NCBI RefSeq assembly: GCF_024494725.1
Contig: NZ_JANHDK010000001.1
Location: 1,426,001 to 1,490,000, forward strand
Origin: Haloplanus ruber
Lineage (GTDB): Archaea; Halobacteriota; Halobacteria; Halobacteriales; Haloferacaceae
DNA: 64,000 bases
Reading direction: 5' to 3'
Shown one piece after another: positions 1 to 8,524 of the stretch; the stretch's first letter is position 1, and every line of letters begins with the position of its first letter. Position numbers and translations under genes: made by a program. The notes under the pieces were generated by a model. That model searched no databases. It was not told where the DNA came from and saw only the letters and a program-made list of their open reading frames with translations.

Positions 1-249
1 GGTCGGCCGCTTCTCGACGTCCGCGCTCACGAGTTCGACCGGCTCTACGTCGCGCCAGTCGCTGTACTCCGGGGGGAAGTCGACGCCGACGACGTGGCCC
101 GAGAGGCCGATACACCGCTTGCCGCCCCACTTGTAGACGTTGACGCCGTTGACGCGGTCGCTCCCCGCGCTCCCGTCGCTCAGGATGTCTGCGATGCGAC
201 GGGCGGCATTGTCCTTCTCCGTAATGATCAGTTCGGGGCCGCGTTTCAT
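1..249 (-). CDS. topA: DNA topoisomerase I, N-terminal 83 residues (cut by window edge)
   Basis: This is the start of the archaeal type IA topoisomerase, which relaxes negatively supercoiled DNA by a single-strand break and passage. Only the beginning of the Toprim domain is present: ELIITEKDNAARRIADIL near the N-terminus, then the conserved stretch WGGKRCIGLSGHVVGVDFP at about residues 43-61. These match the start of haloarchaeal TopA as I know it. The frame stays open to base 1, so the gene continues outside the window. The ATG at 247-249 is chosen because a TATA-like element lies about 29 bases upstream, which suggests a leaderless transcript. The catalytic tyrosine and zinc fingers are not in view. 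Confidence 0.9.
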   Translation of the reverse strand, partial: MKRGPELIITEKDNAARRIADILSDGSAGSDRVNGVNVYKWGGKRCIGLSGHVVGVDFPPEYSDWRDVEPVELVSADVEKRPT

Positions 250-274
250 CGCCGACTCGTAGGCCGACCACCCG

Positions 275-282
275 CCTAAAGC
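275..282 (-). promoter_or_regulatory. TATA-like element of topA
   Basis: On the minus strand this reads GCTTTAGG, centred about 29 bases before the topA ATG. That is the normal distance for a leaderless haloarchaeal promoter. The remaining intergenic sequence up to gatB (about 155 bases in all) shows no gene. Confidence 0.5.
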
Positions 283-403
283 TTTCGTGGCCACAATCGG
301 CCGACTCCGACGGCGGGGCGCGTGCCCTCTGGCGGGAGTCGCCGCGCTTCGGGGCCGGTCGACGGATTCGGACGGGGTCCCGGACGTTCGGTGCTGGAGC
401 GCC

Positions 404-1894
404 CTACTCGTCGAGACGCTCGCGAAGCAGTCCGTTGACCGTCCCGGGGTCGGCGCTCCCCCCGGTCTTGCTCATCACCTGCCCGACGAGGAAGTTGAGC
501 GCGCCGCCCTCGCCGTCGTGGTAGTCCTCGACCGCGTCGGGGTTCTCCTCGATGGCCGCCTCGACGGCGGCGGCGACGGCGTCGTCGCCGGCCTTGCCCA
601 GTCCCTCACGCTCGACCACCTCCTCCGGGGTGTGTCCCTCGTCGAGCATCGTCCGCAGGACAACCTCGCGGGCGTTTTTCTCCGTGATCTCGTCGGTGTC
701 GACAAGTTCGATCAGCCGGGCAAACTCGTCGAGACGCCCCGAAACGTCCGTGATCGTCATATCGCGGTAGTTGAGTTCGCCCAGGAGGTCGTCGGCCACC
801 CAGGTCGCCGCGAGACCGGCGTCGAATCGGTCGGCCACGTCCTCGAAGAAGTCGGCCACCTCCTTTGTCGAGGTGAGTTTGGCGGCTGCCTCCGCGTCGA
901 GACCGTACGCCTCGCGGAAGCGCTCGCGGCGAGCGTCCGGGAGTTCGGGGATCGGAATGCGCTCCTTCCAGTCGGCCACCTGCAGAGGCGGGAGGTCGGC
1001 CTCGCGGAAGTAGCGGTAGTCTTTCTCCTCTTCCTTCGAGCGCATCGAGACGGTGATCCCGCGGCTCTCGTCCCAGTGGCGCGTCTCCTGTTCAATTTCG
1101 CGGCCGCGCTCGACGGCGTTTTTCTGACGGGTCACCTCGTAGGCCAGCGCCTTCTCTGCGCCCTTGTGACTGGAGATGTTCTTCACCTCGGTGCGGTTGG
1201 CCGCCTCGAGCGCCGCCTCGTCGACGCTCCCGTCGTCGGCCATCTCGTCTGCGGGCATCAAGGAGATGTTGGCGTCGATGCGGAGACTCCCGTCGCGGGA
1301 GGCGTCGAAGACGCCGAGATACTCCAGTACCTCCTCCAGTTTCGCGAGGAAGGCGCGCACCTCGCCCGGGCCGCGGAAGTCCGGTTCGGTGACGATCTCC
1401 ATCAGGGGCGTCCCCGCGCGGTTGTAGTCGACGAGCGTGTGATCGGCCGTCTCGATGCTGCCGCCCTCGTGCTGGAGGCTACCGGGGTCCTCCTCCAAGT
1501 GGGCGCGGCCGATACCGATCTCTCGGCGGTCGTCCTCGACGCTCACTTCTAGGGCGCCGTCGGCACAGATCGGCGCGTCGTACTGCGTGATCTGGAAGTT
1601 CTTCGGGAGGTCAGGATAGTAGTAATTTTTGCGGTGGAAGCGGGTCTCCTCGGCGATATCGGCGTCGAGTGCCTTTCCCACCTTCACCGCCGCCTCGACT
1701 GCCGCCTCGTTGAGGACCGGGAGAGCACCCGGCAGCCCGAGACAGACGGGGCAGGTTCGGGTGTTCGGCGCCTCGTCGTCGGCCGACTCGGTCGAGCAGC
1801 CACAGAAGATCTTCGTGTCGGTTTCGAGCTGGACGTGAACCTCCAGCCCGATGACGACCGCGAGATCGCGTTGCTGGAGTGCCTGCGCAGTCAT
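404..1894 (-). CDS. gatB: Asp-tRNA(Asn)/Glu-tRNA(Gln) amidotransferase subunit B
   Basis: GatB binds misacylated Asp-tRNA(Asn) or Glu-tRNA(Gln) and activates it by ATP-dependent phosphorylation for amidation with ammonia from GatA. The 496 residues are the usual family length. Visible hallmarks are VIGLEVHVQL near residue 14, the cysteine motif FCGCS with CPVCLGLPGALPVLN (about residues 31-62), and KNYYYPDLPKNFQITQYD (about 89-106). The C-terminal YqeY-like tail ends with FLVGQVMSKTGGSADPG, typical of GatB. gatA and gatC are not adjacent, which is common in haloarchaea. It lies upstream of topA on the same strand with a 154-base gap, so the two are probably separate transcripts. Confidence 0.96.
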   Translation of the reverse strand: MTAQALQQRDLAVVIGLEVHVQLETDTKIFCGCSTESADDEAPNTRTCPVCLGLPGALPVLNEAAVEAAVKVGKALDADIAEETRFHRKNYYYPDLPKNFQITQYDAPICADGALEVSVEDDRREIGIGRAHLEEDPGSLQHEGGSIETADHTLVDYNRAGTPLMEIVTEPDFRGPGEVRAFLAKLEEVLEYLGVFDASRDGSLRIDANISLMPADEMADDGSVDEAALEAANRTEVKNISSHKGAEKALAYEVTRQKNAVERGREIEQETRHWDESRGITVSMRSKEEEKDYRYFREADLPPLQVADWKERIPIPELPDARRERFREAYGLDAEAAAKLTSTKEVADFFEDVADRFDAGLAATWVADDLLGELNYRDMTITDVSGRLDEFARLIELVDTDEITEKNAREVVLRTMLDEGHTPEEVVEREGLGKAGDDAVAAAVEAAIEENPDAVEDYHDGEGGALNFLVGQVMSKTGGSADPGTVNGLLRERLDE

Positions 1895-1925
1895 TGTGCG
1901 GGGTTGTACCGGCGGTGGCTAAAGG

Positions 1926-2969
1926 CTAACGGGACTCGGCGTCGTCGTCGGAGACGGGCACCCCGTCCGTCTCCCGGAGGATGAACGGCCCGATGGAGAG
2001 GGTGTGTTTCGTCACGGTGGCGATCCGGAGGATGTAGGCGAGCAAGACGAGGAAGGGCAACACCGCAACCGCCGAGGCGAACGCGACGAGCGGGACGACG
2101 CCAACCCGCGCGGCCAGGGGGCCGGTCGGATCGACGAAGGCGATCATACAGACCGCAAGGAGGAGGGCGGGAAGCGAGGCGACGAGGACGGCCCGCGAGA
2201 GGCCGATGAGCGCCCACTGGAAGTACAGCGTCTTGAAGTGCTCGCGGGCCGGGCCGAACAGTTCCAGGGTGTCGAGAAGCGCGTCGAGCGCGTCCATCGC
2301 GTCGGAATCGAGACCATCGGTCTCGGCGCGGAGACGCCGGGCCGCGAATATCTTCCACGAGTAGTTGAAATCGAGTGCCGCCGAGAGCACCCCAAACTCG
2401 CCGAACTGTGCGCCGTCGAGGTCGGCCGCGACGGCGTCGGCGTTGTCGATCAGACTCCCCGTGAGGTCGTCGACCGCCGCCCACGCCGCGTGGTCCTCGT
2501 CGACTGCGTCACGGATCGTCCGCGCGTGGCGCTCACACGCGTGGACGAGCGCTTCGAGGAACTGCGCCGGGCGGGCAGGGCTGACCGGCGCCCCGATGCG
2601 GTCGGCGGCGTCGGTCCGAAAGTCGAGAGCGCCGGCCATCCGCTCGCGCTGGTCGCCAACCGCTCCGAGTTCCTGTGAGAGCACCAGTTGGTTGAGCGTC
2701 AACACCAGCGTGACACCGGTGATGGTGGCGGCGAGAAAGCCCTGGAACAGGGTGCCGATGGCGTCGCCGTCACGGAGCTTCGCGGCGGCGTCGGGGAGAA
2801 GCGTCCCCACGGCGAGCAGCGCCACGAACGTCACGACAAAGAGCCCGGCGACGACGAGACGGCGGTCGGCCTCCAACAAGAGCCAGAGCCTCGCTCGCCC
2901 CTCGTCGGCGCGGGCGCGCAACGTGTCCTCGGGTAGGTCGCTCCCATCGCCCGCGTCCCCGTCGGCCAT
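1926..2969 (-). CDS. Haloarchaeal membrane protein of unknown function (4 TM)
   Basis: I do not recognise a named family. The 347-residue protein has an acidic N-terminus, two membrane segments at about 33-53 and 72-93, a long soluble central domain (about 95-245) and two more membrane segments at about 253-275 and 283-310. The tail HTLSIGPFILRETDG may lie on the cytoplasmic side. This arrangement of paired helices around a soluble domain is common in uncharacterised haloarchaeal membrane proteins. The frame stays open upstream to 3071, but I chose the ATG at 2969 because the longer version would run into the promoter of the divergent pilin gene and adds basic, non-acidic residues. The stop is 31 bases before gatB starts, so co-transcription with gatB is possible. 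Confidence 0.8.
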   Translation of the reverse strand: MADGDAGDGSDLPEDTLRARADEGRARLWLLLEADRRLVVAGLFVVTFVALLAVGTLLPDAAAKLRDGDAIGTLFQGFLAATITGVTLVLTLNQLVLSQELGAVGDQRERMAGALDFRTDAADRIGAPVSPARPAQFLEALVHACERHARTIRDAVDEDHAAWAAVDDLTGSLIDNADAVAADLDGAQFGEFGVLSAALDFNYSWKIFAARRLRAETDGLDSDAMDALDALLDTLELFGPAREHFKTLYFQWALIGLSRAVLVASLPALLLAVCMIAFVDPTGPLAARVGVVPLVAFASAVAVLPFLVLLAYILRIATVTKHTLSIGPFILRETDGVPVSDDDAESR

Positions 2970-3077
2970 GGTACCGATGGGAGCGGCCGCCGCAAAAAAC
3001 CGCGGCCACCGGCCGGCGTTTTCACCCGTGAAAACCGGCGCGTGACTTTGTAGTTTGGCGGGGTCCGACACCGGGTG

Positions 3078-3689
3078 ATGGACGGACGCGGAATCTCGCC
3101 GCTGGTGGGGACGGTGCTCGTCGTCGTCATCACCCTGTTGTTGGCGTCGATGTTCGCCGCCGGCGCCACCGAGCTGGCCAGCCTCGGCACCGAACGCGAG
3201 CTAGTGACGGACCTGACCGAGAAAAGCGAGGACGACTACCGGCCGGAACTCGTGTGGGCGCGCGACGACGGTGCGGACGAGACCACCACACACGTCGTGA
3301 ACTACACTATCGCCACCGGCTCCGCCACCGCGGGCAACTCCCTGAACAGCGTCGTCGTCGAGTATCCGGACGGAACCGTGGACGTCTCCGGCGTGGACGA
3401 ACGGAGCAAGATCACGACTGTCGGCATCGACGAGGACCGGGACGGGACCATCGAGGTGGACGCGACCGGCGACGTGGAGTGCTGTCCACCCAGCGACGGG
3501 GTGAAAGTCTCCGACGGCGGGAACACGCTCACGGTCGAACTGTCGGGAAACTACGACCTAGAGGAAGGGGATGCACTCATCGTCGAGTACGAGTCCGTCG
3601 ACAACCCCGCCGCGGGTGATCACGCCGTCACCGTCGGCGTCAACGGCGACGTGTCCGATTCGGGGACGCTGGAGGTCGCGGCCGACTGA
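3078..3689 (+). CDS. Archaeal type IV pilin-like protein
   Basis: The N-terminus MDGRGISPLVGTVLVVVITL is the classic archaeal pilin signal: a short charged leader, a prepilin peptidase site around GRGISP and a hydrophobic assembly helix (residues 8-29). The mature 170-odd residue domain is acidic and beta-rich with repeated Asp/Gly turns, as expected for a surface pilin of the Pilin_N (DUF1628) class. It probably forms a surface filament or minor pilin after PibD cleavage. An odd feature is a vicinal cysteine pair at residues 135-136. No pil/fla assembly genes are nearby, so it is an orphan pilin. GTG at 3075 directly precedes the chosen ATG and could also be used. Confidence 0.85.
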   Translation: MDGRGISPLVGTVLVVVITLLLASMFAAGATELASLGTERELVTDLTEKSEDDYRPELVWARDDGADETTTHVVNYTIATGSATAGNSLNSVVVEYPDGTVDVSGVDERSKITTVGIDEDRDGTIEVDATGDVECCPPSDGVKVSDGGNTLTVELSGNYDLEEGDALIVEYESVDNPAAGDHAVTVGVNGDVSDSGTLEVAAD

Positions 3690-3701
3690 TCCCGGCCGCA
3701 G

Positions 3702-3709
3702 CTATACGG
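3702..3709 (+). promoter_or_regulatory. TATA box of the acyl-CoA dehydrogenase gene
   Basis: CTATACGG is centred 28 bases before the ATG at 3733, predicting a leaderless transcript that begins at the start codon. The next gene starts one base after the dehydrogenase stop codon, so this promoter probably also serves the carboxyltransferase gene. Confidence 0.55.
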
Positions 3710-3732
3710 TCCCGGCCCACCCAAACGGACGT

Positions 3733-4899
3733 ATGGACTTCGAAGCGCCACCCGAACACGCGCTGATCCGCTCGACCGCAAGCGACATCGCCGAGGAGTA
3801 CGGGCCGGAGTACTGGCGCGAACGCGAGCAGGCAGGGGAGTTCGCCGCCGACTTCTGGGACGAACTCGGCGACGCGGGCTTTCACGGCCTGCTGATCCCC
3901 GAGGAGTACGGCGGTGCCGACATGGGGTTACAGGAGATGGGGCTGGCGATGGAGACGCTGTGTGCCGAGGGCTGTGGAATGGCTGGCACCTGGTATCTGG
4001 TCGTTACCGCGGGTATGGCCGCCGTCGCACTCCGGGAGTCGGGGACCGAGGCACAGAAGGAGACGTACCTGCCCGACATCGCGGCGGGCGACCGGATCTT
4101 CTCGTTTGCGATCACCGAACCCGAAGCGGGGACGAACACGCTGAACGTCGGCACCCGTGCCGACCGCGACGGCGACGGGTTCGTCCTGAACGGCAAGAAG
4201 GCGTGGATCACCTTCGCCGACCGCGCCGACGATATGATCCTCGTCACGCGGACGACGCCCAAGGAGGAGGTGGCGACGCCCACGCAGGGACTCACCCTCT
4301 TTCTCGTCGACATGGACGATCCGGGCATCGAGGTGTCGCCCATCGAGAAGCACGCGATCAACTACTCCAAGTCGTGTGAGGTGTTTATCGAGGACGTCCG
4401 CGTGCCGGCCGAGGCGGCGCTGGGCGAGGTAGACGAGGGGTGGTGGCACCTAGTGAAGACGCTCAACCCCGAGCGGGTCGGGTTCGCCGCCGCCGCGACC
4501 GGAATCGCCGAACTCGCGGCGTCGAAAGCCGTCGACTACGCCAACGAGCGCGAGGTGTTCGACGCACCCATCGGCACCCATCAGGCCGTCTCGTTTCCCA
4601 TCACGGAGGCTTACACGGGCGTCGAGACGGCACGGTTGATGCGACAGAAAGCGGCGTGGCTGTTCGACCAGGGCGAGGACTGTGGCTACGAGGCAAACGT
4701 CGCGAAGGCGGCGGCGGTGGAGGCGGGGATCGACGCCGTCTACCACGCCATGCAGGCCTTCGGCGGATGGGGGTACGCGACGGAGTACGACATCGAGCGG
4801 TGGTGGCGCGAGATCAACCTCACTCGCCTCGCCCCCGTCACCCAGCAGATGGCGTACAACCACATCGCGACGGAGATGGGCTTCCCGAGGTCGTACTGA
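3733..4899 (+). CDS. Acyl-CoA dehydrogenase
   Basis: FAD-dependent alpha,beta-dehydrogenation of an acyl-CoA thioester. The 388 residues are standard ACAD length. The flavin/substrate motif ITEPEAGTNTLNVGTRA is at about residues 129-145, followed by the beta domain and a C-terminal helical domain with MQAFGGWGYATEYDIERWWR. The usual C-terminal catalytic EGT motif is replaced by INLTRLAPVTQQM, so the base may be elsewhere, as in isovaleryl-CoA dehydrogenase, or the substrate may be unusual. One base separates its stop from the carboxyltransferase start, so they form an operon. Isovaleryl-CoA dehydrogenase next to a methylcrotonyl-CoA carboxylase subunit is the leucine-degradation pairing, but substrate cannot be read from sequence alone. 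The start is fixed by the TATA box 28 bases upstream. Confidence 0.93.
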   Translation: MDFEAPPEHALIRSTASDIAEEYGPEYWREREQAGEFAADFWDELGDAGFHGLLIPEEYGGADMGLQEMGLAMETLCAEGCGMAGTWYLVVTAGMAAVALRESGTEAQKETYLPDIAAGDRIFSFAITEPEAGTNTLNVGTRADRDGDGFVLNGKKAWITFADRADDMILVTRTTPKEEVATPTQGLTLFLVDMDDPGIEVSPIEKHAINYSKSCEVFIEDVRVPAEAALGEVDEGWWHLVKTLNPERVGFAAAATGIAELAASKAVDYANEREVFDAPIGTHQAVSFPITEAYTGVETARLMRQKAAWLFDQGEDCGYEANVAKAAAVEAGIDAVYHAMQAFGGWGYATEYDIERWWREINLTRLAPVTQQMAYNHIATEMGFPRSY

Positions 4900-4900
4900 G

Positions 4901-6640
4901 ATGGACGTCCGCGTCGCCGGAACGACGGCGGAGGAGGCGGAAGCCATCGCCCGCGCGCTCGCGGCCCGGTTCGGCCAGCGGGTCCGCGTGTTCGCCAAGC
5001 GTGGCGACGACGACCCGGTCGCCGAGAGTGATCCACCCGACGGGACGGGGAAGCGAGACGACACGGCAGGGCTGACCGACCGCGAGGCGGCCCTGTGGGC
5101 AGAGATCGAGGATATCCACGAGGGAGGGCCGGCGGAGTACCGCGAGCGACAGCGCGAGGCGGGAAAGCTGTTCGTCCGCGACCGTCTCGACCTGTGGTTC
5201 CCCGACGGACTCACCTTCGAGGACGGCACGTTCGCCAACTTCGACGCGTGGCACCCGTCGGCGCCGGACGAGGAGAGCGAGGGCGGCGACCGTCTCCCGG
5301 CGGACGGCCTCATCACCGGCGCCGCCACCTTCGAGGGGCGGGCGGTCCACTTCATGGCCAACGACTACACGGTCAAGGCGGGGTCGATGGCCGAGAAGGG
5401 CGTCGAGAAGTTCCTCCGGATGCAAGAGCGGGCGCTCAAGACCGGGCGCCCGGTGCTCTATCTGATGGACTCTTCGGGTGGCCGGATCGACCAACAGACC
5501 GGCTTTTTCGCCAACCGCGAGGGGATCGGGAAGTTCTACTACAACCACTCGCGGCTCTCGGGGGCGGTGCCGCAGATCTGTGTGCTGTACGGCCCCTGTA
5601 TCGCCGGCGCCGCCTACACCCCCGTCTTCGCCGATTTCACCGTCATGGTCGAGGGGTCGGCGATGGCCATCGCCTCGCCGCGCATGGTCGAGATGGTCAC
5701 CGGCGAGGAGATCAGCATGGACGACTTGGGTGGGCCCGCCGTCCACGCCACGGAGTCGGGAAGCGCGGACCTCGTCGCGGCCGACGAGGAGGAAGCCCGC
5801 AGACTCGTGGCGCGCCTGCTCTCCTATCTGCCCGACAACGCCGACGCCGATCCGCCACGGACCGAGGGACAGGCCCCGGCGGCGTCGCCGGCCGGGATCG
5901 ATTCCGTGGTCCCGGAGGCGCCGCGCGAGGCCTACGACGTTCGGGATCTGCTCGATCACCTCGTCGACGAGGGGTCGGTCTTGGAGCTGAAACCGGAGTA
6001 TGGCGCCGAGATCGTCACCGCCTTCGCCCGCCTCGACGGCCGGCCGGTCGGCGTGGTCGCCAATCAACCGGCAAAACGGGCAGGAGCCATCTTCCCCGAC
6101 GCCGCCGAGAAGGCCGCCGAGTTCGTCTGGACCTGCGACGCCTACGGGATACCCCTCTGCTATCTCTGTGACACACCCGGGTTCATGGCTGGGTCGGGCG
6201 TCGAGAAGGAGGGGATTCTAGAAGCGGGCAAGAAGATGATCTACGCCACCTCGGCGGCGACGGTTCCAAAGCAGTGTGTGGTGGTGCGAAAGGCCTACGG
6301 CGCGGGGATCTACGCCATGTCGGGGCCGGCGTACGACACCGAGTCCACGCTGGCGCTCCCCGGCGCCGAAATCGGGATCATGGGACCGGAGGCGGCGATC
6401 AACGCCGTCTACGCCCGCAGACTCGCCGACATCGACGACCCCGAGAAGCGAGAACGCCGCGAGGCGGAACTCCGGGAGGCGTACCGCGAGGGCATCGACG
6501 TCCACCGGATGGCCAGCGAGGTGGTGATCGACGAACTCGTGCCGCCGAGTACGCTCCGCGAGGAGTTGGTCGGCCGCCTCACGTTCTACGAGACGGTCGA
6601 GAAAGAACGCCCGACGAAGAAACACGGGACGGTCCTGTAA
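4901..6640 (+). CDS. Acyl-CoA carboxylase carboxyltransferase (beta) subunit with N-terminal extension
   Basis: Transfers the carboxyl group from carboxybiotin to an acyl-CoA (propionyl- or methylcrotonyl-CoA type). The crotonase-fold halves are visible: MDSSGGRI, then GPCIAGAAYTPVFADFTVMV and ASPRMVEMVTGEEIS in the N-half, and TPGFMAGSGVEKEGI plus YGAGIYAMSGPAYD in the C-half. The protein has 579 residues, about 60 more than plain beta subunits. The extra N-terminus (1-65) contains TAEEAEAIARALAARFG followed by an Asp-rich linker, and resembles small accessory subunits of actinobacterial and haloarchaeal acyl-CoA carboxylases. Biotin carboxylase and biotin carrier are not in the window. It starts one base after the dehydrogenase stop. 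Confidence 0.93.
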   Translation: MDVRVAGTTAEEAEAIARALAARFGQRVRVFAKRGDDDPVAESDPPDGTGKRDDTAGLTDREAALWAEIEDIHEGGPAEYRERQREAGKLFVRDRLDLWFPDGLTFEDGTFANFDAWHPSAPDEESEGGDRLPADGLITGAATFEGRAVHFMANDYTVKAGSMAEKGVEKFLRMQERALKTGRPVLYLMDSSGGRIDQQTGFFANREGIGKFYYNHSRLSGAVPQICVLYGPCIAGAAYTPVFADFTVMVEGSAMAIASPRMVEMVTGEEISMDDLGGPAVHATESGSADLVAADEEEARRLVARLLSYLPDNADADPPRTEGQAPAASPAGIDSVVPEAPREAYDVRDLLDHLVDEGSVLELKPEYGAEIVTAFARLDGRPVGVVANQPAKRAGAIFPDAAEKAAEFVWTCDAYGIPLCYLCDTPGFMAGSGVEKEGILEAGKKMIYATSAATVPKQCVVVRKAYGAGIYAMSGPAYDTESTLALPGAEIGIMGPEAAINAVYARRLADIDDPEKRERREAELREAYREGIDVHRMASEVVIDELVPPSTLREELVGRLTFYETVEKERPTKKHGTVL

Positions 6641-6695
6641 CGTCGAGGGTCGCACGGGACCACCGCTTTTGTCCGTCGCCGCCCACGTACGCGCC

Positions 6696-7142
6696 ATGAC
6701 CGGGCGGTACTACGAGGAGTTCGAGGTCGGAACGACCTACGAACACGACACGCGGCGGACGGTCACCGAGAGCGACAACCAGCGCTTCTGTGACCTGACG
6801 ATGAATCAGCAACCACTCCACCTCGACGCCGAGTTCGCCGCGGGGACGGCGTTCGAAGAACGGATCGTCAACGGTCTCTACACGATGAGCCTCGCGGTGG
6901 GGCTATCCATCCCCGATACGACCGACGGAACCATCGTCGCCAACCTCGCTTACGACGACGTCGAGCATCCGGCACCGGTCTATCTCGGCGATACGATTCG
7001 GGCACGGACCACCGTGACCGACAAACGCGAGACGAGCGACGGCGACCGGGGCGTGGTCACGCTGCACGTCGAGGCTCACGTCGACGACCGACTCGTGTGT
7101 TCGTTCGAGCGAACCGTCCTCGCCCGCAAGCGCCCCTCCTGA
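6696..7142 (+). CDS. MaoC-family hydratase (hotdog fold)
   Basis: A 148-residue MaoC-like dehydratase expected to hydrate an enoyl-CoA (or mesaconyl-CoA-like) substrate. The opening YYEEFEVGTTYEHDTRRTVTE and the hydratase motif region DLTMNQQPLHLDAEFAA (Asp/His around residues 32-45) match the family. NGLYTMSLAVGL and VYLGDTIRARTTV are typical later segments. The ATG at 6696 is chosen because the hotdog domain begins immediately after it; an upstream GTG at 6669 would add unrelated residues. It lies 55 bases after the carboxyltransferase on the same strand, so it likely belongs to the same acyl-CoA degradation set. Confidence 0.88.
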   Translation: MTGRYYEEFEVGTTYEHDTRRTVTESDNQRFCDLTMNQQPLHLDAEFAAGTAFEERIVNGLYTMSLAVGLSIPDTTDGTIVANLAYDDVEHPAPVYLGDTIRARTTVTDKRETSDGDRGVVTLHVEAHVDDRLVCSFERTVLARKRPS

Positions 7143-7277
7143 GGCATCTCCAGTCGAAACTATCGGGGACGCTCTATTGTGATCCGTTGGCGTACGTCCG
7201 GCCACCGACGATACCGACGGCCACGGAGCCAACATAGCAGTGATTAACCGTCGGCGCCGCCAAACCTCGGGTGCGTC

Positions 7278-7481
7278 ATGTCGAACACCACAGGCTCCGA
7301 CCGCGCCACGCCCGAGGCGGAAACGGCGGCGAGTGGACGCCTCCGATCCATCGTCGTCACCTACGAGGGCGCCGCGGATCGGCGGACGCTCTATCCGCCG
7401 GACGCGACCGAGGTGGAGCGGCTGACCCACTGGCTGACCGCCGACGCCGACGCCTTCCACCACCTCGACGAGATGCGCTAG
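7278..7481 (+). CDS. Small haloarchaeal protein (DUF7511-like)
   Basis: A 67-residue acidic protein. After a Thr/Ala-rich N-terminus it contains LRSIVVTYEGAADRRTLYPP and ends THWLTADADAFHHLDEMR. This pattern (V.YE...DR.TL.P ... W.TAD.DAF..L..MR) is one I associate with the haloarchaeal DUF7511 family; the family number is from memory. Function is unknown. A TATA-like GATTAACC lies about 33 bases upstream. Its stop codon overlaps the stop of the convergent hydroxyacyl-CoA dehydrogenase in the tetranucleotide CTAG. Confidence 0.75.
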   Translation: MSNTTGSDRATPEAETAASGRLRSIVVTYEGAADRRTLYPPDATEVERLTHWLTADADAFHHLDEMR

Positions 7482-8425
7482 TCCAGCGCGCGCCGCACCG
7501 CCGCCAGGCGCTCGTTGCGCCGTCGGATCACGGTCCCCGAATCGTCGTCGTACTCGTGAAAGCCCGCACCGTCTGCGACGCCGCCGCGGCCGGCCGCGAG
7601 GCGCTCCGCGAACAGCGGACCCGGCTCATCCGCGTTGCTCAGGTGCGGGTAGAGATTTCCTGCGATGGTTTCGAACAGGTCGAGCCCGCCCAGGTCCGCC
7701 GTCTCGAACGGGCCGACGACGGCCGTCCGCAACGCGTAGCCGTCCCGCACCGCTCGCTCGACGTCGTCGAGCGACGCCACGCCCTCCCGCACCAGATGCG
7801 TACACTCTCGGAGGACGGCAAATTGAATCCGGTTCCAGACGAATCCCGGTACGTCCCGCTCGACGATCACAGGGTCGCGGTCGACGGCCTCGACGAACGC
7901 CGCCGTCCGGTCGACGGTTCGGTCGCTCGTCGCCTCGCCGCGGACCACCTCGACGGTCGGCAGGAGATACGGTGGGTTCCACCAGTGACAGCCGACGACC
8001 CGGTCGGCGGCCGCGGGCACCGCCGCCCCGATATCGGTGATCGGGATGCCCGAGGTGTTGGTCGCGAGGACGGCGTCGTCGGGTGCACTCGTCGCCAGTG
8101 TCTCGAACACCGTGGCCTTCACATCGAGGTCCTCGGCGACGCTCTCGATTACGAGCGCGGCGTCGGCCGCCGCTGCCGGGAGGTCGAGGGTATAGTCGAT
8201 CCGGTCGCGGACGGTCCCGGGGTCGGCGTCAAGCCACCCCTCGGCATCGAGAAAGTCGACAGCGTCGGCGACCCCCGCGCGTGCCGTTTCGAGGTTCGAG
8301 CGTCGGTGGTCGACGAGTCGAACAGCGGCGCCGTGGCGGGCGAACTGGACCGCGAGGCCGTGACCCATCGTCCCCGCGCCGACGATAGTGACGGTCGACG
8401 GCGCCGATTGCGTTGTCGGAGACAT
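7478..8425 (-). CDS. 3-hydroxyacyl-CoA dehydrogenase
   Basis: NAD-dependent oxidation of L-3-hydroxyacyl-CoA to 3-ketoacyl-CoA. The 315-residue protein opens with the Rossmann motif VTIVGAGTMGHGLAVQFARHG (residues 11-31), has TNTSGIPITDIGAAV and GCHWWNPPYLLPTVEVV in the middle, and the C-terminal helical domain with PGFVWNRIQFAVLRE. This is the short single-domain HbdA type, not the fused bacterial FadB. The ATG at 8425 is supported by a TATA box (TTTATACAC on the minus strand) 28 bases upstream. It completes, with the MaoC hydratase and the acyl-CoA dehydrogenase, three of the steps of beta-oxidation or branched-chain catabolism. Confidence 0.94.
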   Translation of the reverse strand: MSPTTQSAPSTVTIVGAGTMGHGLAVQFARHGAAVRLVDHRRSNLETARAGVADAVDFLDAEGWLDADPGTVRDRIDYTLDLPAAAADAALVIESVAEDLDVKATVFETLATSAPDDAVLATNTSGIPITDIGAAVPAAADRVVGCHWWNPPYLLPTVEVVRGEATSDRTVDRTAAFVEAVDRDPVIVERDVPGFVWNRIQFAVLRECTHLVREGVASLDDVERAVRDGYALRTAVVGPFETADLGGLDLFETIAGNLYPHLSNADEPGPLFAERLAAGRGGVADGAGFHEYDDDSGTVIRRRNERLAAVRRALD

Positions 8426-8448
8426 CGACCACACGGTGGGCGGTAGGG

Positions 8449-8458
8449 TGTATAAACG
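8449..8458 (-). promoter_or_regulatory. TATA box of the 3-hydroxyacyl-CoA dehydrogenase gene
   Basis: On the minus strand this reads GTTTATACAC, centred 28 bases before the ATG at 8425, consistent with a leaderless transcript. Confidence 0.6.
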
Positions 8459-8524
8459 TCCGGCCCCGTCCGTCCCGCCGCCCCAGCCGGTAGGCACAAA
8501 TGGCCGCTCGTCTACGGGCACCGT

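Noticed and set aside
287-1552. Long plus-strand open frame of 421 residues opposite gatB
   Set aside because: It is exactly antisense to the GatB coding frame. High-GC genomes keep such opposite frames open. The predicted protein is Val/Arg/Leu-rich with no family pattern.
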